From Paracoccaceae bacterium (GTDB lineage Bacteria; Pseudomonadota; Alphaproteobacteria; Rhodobacterales; Rhodobacteraceae): a stretch of 7,220 nucleotides of DNA. A model generated the notes under the pieces. The model saw only the letters and a list, made by a program, of their open reading frames with translations, did no database searches and was not told the DNA's origin. Of this stretch, positions 5,772 to 7,220 are shown piece by piece. Numbering within the stretch: position 1 is the stretch's first letter; every line of letters starts with the position of its first letter. A program made the translations under genes and the position numbers. Location of the stretch: positions 1 to 7,220 of the forward strand of contig RFZH01000118.1 in NCBI GenBank assembly GCA_009920815.1, in the 5' to 3' direction.

Positions 5772-6539
5772 TTATTCAAACTGCTCGCGTAAAACCCTTT
5801 CTTCCAATCCGTGCCCAGGATCGAACAGCAATCTGTGTTCGATCCTGGGCTCAGATTGAATCTCTACCGATGTGACATCGCGAAAAGATCGACTATCCGC
5901 GTCGCACATCACAGGCCGTTTGTGCGGATCAATAACGTCAAACGTGACCTTTGCATTTTTATGCAACAGCGCGCCACGCCAACGACGTGGACGGAATGCA
6001 TTCAATGCAGTTAGCGCTAGTACCTCTGCCCCAATCGGCAAAATCGGGCCATGCGCCGAATAGTTATAGGCGGTTGATCCAGCGGGCGTTGAAAGCAAAA
6101 CACCGTCGGACACCAATTCGCCCATCCGCTCGCGTCCATCGACCGAAATACGCAACTTTGCCGCTTGTGGTCCGGCACGCAACATCGAAACCTCGTTTAT
6201 TGCGATGGCATTATGGATCTCGCCATGGATATCGGTCGCACGCATCACAAGGGGATTGATAACAGCCAATTCAGAACTGGACAGGCGTTCTGGTAGGTTT
6301 TCCACATCAAATGCATTCATCATGAAACCAACAGTACCCCGATTCATTCCATAAACCGGTGCCGCGATATCTTGGGTCGCATGCAGCGTTTGTAACATGA
6401 AACCATCGCCGCCCAGCGCAACAATTATATCGGCATCCTTTGCATCTATTTGGCCATATCGTGCGGTTAATTGCACCAGAGCATCCTGTGCACTTTCAGC
6501 ATCGCTTGCGACAAAGGCAATCTTTTGTGTCATGACCAC
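5772..6539 (-). CDS. nadK: NAD kinase
   Basis: This protein of about 255 residues phosphorylates NAD to NADP with ATP (or polyphosphate in some members), the only route to NADP. The ATP/NAD-site motif GGDG is at 43-46, the NE motif at 115-116 (AINEVS), and the conserved loop DGVLLSTPAGSTAYNYSAHGP at 145-165. The C-terminal RLLFDPGHGLEERVLREQFE looks typical of alphaproteobacterial NadK. Length is normal for the short bacterial form. The start is ambiguous. GTG at 6539 has GGGA 5 bases upstream; the ATG at 6533 gives the more usual MT-x-KIAFVAS end but lies 11 bases from that site. I show the longer form. It is divergent from glyA and tail-to-tail with the lipoprotein gene. Its 3' coding end contains a perfect 15-bp inverted repeat (5813-5850). 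Confidence 0.96.
   Translation of the reverse strand: MVMTQKIAFVASDAESAQDALVQLTARYGQIDAKDADIIVALGGDGFMLQTLHATQDIAAPVYGMNRGTVGFMMNAFDVENLPERLSSSELAVINPLVMRATDIHGEIHNAIAINEVSMLRAGPQAAKLRISVDGRERMGELVSDGVLLSTPAGSTAYNYSAHGPILPIGAEVLALTALNAFRPRRWRGALLHKNAKVTFDVIDPHKRPVMCDADSRSFRDVTSVEIQSEPRIEHRLLFDPGHGLEERVLREQFE
5813..5850. repeat. Perfect 15-bp inverted repeat (stem-loop) inside the 3' end of nadK
   Basis: The arms GCCCAGGATCGAACA (5813-5827) and TGTTCGATCCTGGGC (5836-5850) are fully complementary, with an 8-base loop. In nadK the arms encode PRIEH and LFDPGH, the latter a conserved tail. On the plus strand it begins 44 bases after the lipoprotein stop codon. No T-tract follows on either strand, so it is not a textbook intrinsic terminator. 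A second, competing 7-bp pairing is possible between CAATCTG (5829-5835, in the loop) and CAGATTG (5852-5858). Confidence 0.85.
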
Positions 6540-6540
6540 A

Positions 6541-6570
6541 TGTTTCCCAAAATGGTTTCTGTTTCCAAAA
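6541..6570. repeat. Direct repeat TGTTTCC(C)AAAA in the nadK-glyA spacer
   Basis: TGTTTCCCAAAA at 6541-6552 and TGTTTCCAAAA at 6560-6570 start 19 bases apart, roughly two helical turns. The second copy also forms a 6-bp hairpin with GAAACA at 6571-6576. The first copy contains the putative nadK ribosome binding site on the minus strand. It could be a regulator site shared by the divergent genes or a low-complexity coincidence. Confidence 0.4.
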
Positions 6571-6626
6571 GAAACATAAGTTTCGCCAAAGTACCAGATA
6601 TGCCGCGAGATTTATGTACTGCGTCG

Positions 6627-6692
6627 CTTTATGGGGTTTTCGCCCCGTAAAGTTTCCGATAGGAAAACTGCAAAAGAAAACCCCTATTGGAG
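6627..6692 (+). promoter_or_regulatory. Structured glyA leader with two mutually exclusive stems
   Basis: Structure A is a 10-bp hairpin: CTTTATGGGG (6627-6636), loop TTTTCG, CCCCGTAAAG (6643-6652), with one U:G pair. Structure B pairs GGGGTTTTC (6633-6641) with GAAAACCCC (6676-6684), nine perfect pairs. It encloses a small hairpin, AGTTTCC-GATA-GGAAAACT (6651-6669). A and B share the GGGG at 6633-6636, so they cannot form together. B ends 4 bases before the glyA Shine-Dalgarno site GGAG (6689-6692). This geometry suits a translational switch. I do not recognise it as a glycine, tetrahydrofolate or SAM riboswitch, and the transcription start is unknown. Confidence 0.4.
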
Positions 6693-6701
6693 AATCCGTG
6701 A

Positions 6702-7220
6702 ATGACTGCCTCTAACACTCATGACTTTTTCACACGCACCTTGGCCGACACTGATGCCGATCTGTTCAATGCTATTGAACTTGAATTGGGTCGCCAACGC
6801 GATGAAATCGAACTAATCGCCTCAGAAAACATTGTCTCGGCTGCCGTTTTGCAGGCTCAGGGCAGCGTGATGACCAATAAATACGCCGAAGGCTACGCAG
6901 GGCGTCGGTATTACGGCGGCTGCCAATATGTGGACATCGCGGAAAACCTTGCAATTGAACGCGCGTGTAAACTGTTCAACTGCTCATTCGCAAACGTTCA
7001 ACCCAATTCGGGCAGCCAAGCAAACCAGGGCGTTTTCCAAGCATTGGTGCAGCCAGGTGAAACCATTCTGGGCATGTCGCTGGATGCCGGCGGACACCTG
7101 ACACATGGCGCCGCACCAAACCAATCCGGCAAATGGTTCAATGCAATCCAATACGGCGTACGTCAACAGGACAACCTGATCGACTATGACCAAATGCGCG
7201 CCTTGGCCCAAGAACACAAA
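6702..7220 (+). CDS. glyA: Serine hydroxymethyltransferase, N-terminal part (cut by window edge)
   Basis: The first 173 codons are present and the frame is open at the edge; the usual length is about 420-430 residues. GlyA is a cytosolic pyridoxal-phosphate enzyme that converts serine and tetrahydrofolate to glycine and methylene-tetrahydrofolate, the main entry of one-carbon units. Visible signatures are IELIASENI (36-44), TNKYAEGYAGRRYYGGCQYVD (58-78, with the conserved Tyr and Glu of YAEGY), VQPNSGSQAN (99-108), and GGHLTHG (130-136, whose first His stacks on the cofactor in the family). The PLP-binding lysine lies beyond the window. The ATG at 6702 has GGAG 9 bases upstream and follows a structured leader. 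It is divergent from nadK across a 162-base spacer. Confidence 0.97.
   Translation, partial: MTASNTHDFFTRTLADTDADLFNAIELELGRQRDEIELIASENIVSAAVLQAQGSVMTNKYAEGYAGRRYYGGCQYVDIAENLAIERACKLFNCSFANVQPNSGSQANQGVFQALVQPGETILGMSLDAGGHLTHGAAPNQSGKWFNAIQYGVRQQDNLIDYDQMRALAQEHK

Overview
The window looks like chromosomal DNA from a marine-type alphaproteobacterium, most likely Rhodobacterales (Roseobacter group). This rests on a ruvC-ruvA-ruvB cluster running toward ybgC, a Rhodobacter FdVI-like [2Fe-2S] ferredoxin, a small DUF1127 protein, a periplasmic FG-GAP/VCBS protein of a kind I know from this family, and moderate base composition with no sign of recent foreign DNA. I see no tRNA, rRNA, CRISPR array, insertion sequence or phage gene.

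Left half (1-3481, all minus strand): a compact gene string read right to left as ruvC, ruvA, ruvB, a conserved protein of unknown function, a GNAT acetyltransferase and the first 28 codons of ybgC, cut by the window edge. Junctions are -4, +3, +57, -4 and -8 bases, so this is probably one transcription unit linking Holliday-junction processing to the start of the Tol-Pal envelope cluster (the tol genes themselves would lie outside the window). A degenerate alphaproteobacterial LexA-like site lies 36 bases upstream of the ruvC start.

Middle (3482-4785): an AT-rich divergent spacer with a dyad and a two-turn-spaced direct repeat leads to a 67-residue DUF1127 gene on the plus strand. Its 3' end carries a hairpin with a C-rich, anti-Shine-Dalgarno-like loop followed by a strong intrinsic terminator. 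This resembles the DUF1127-linked CcsR/'cuckoo' sRNAs of alphaproteobacteria. Convergent to it is a broken FG-GAP/VCBS gene, still translationally coupled (TAATG) to the ferredoxin gene upstream of it but carrying a frameshift and probably also an in-frame stop.

Right half (4785-7220): ferredoxin (minus), a small putative lipoprotein with a peptidoglycan-binding domain (plus), NAD kinase (minus, stop codons only 2 bases apart) and the first 173 codons of glyA (plus, cut by the edge). Two RNA-scale structures stand out here. One is a perfect 15-bp inverted repeat inside the 3' end of nadK, opposite the lipoprotein gene's 3' end. The other is a glyA leader with two mutually exclusive stems just before the ribosome binding site.

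Most of the window is ordinary housekeeping. The points worth a second look are the broken VCBS gene, the possible sRNA after the DUF1127 gene, the nadK-internal hairpin and the glyA leader.
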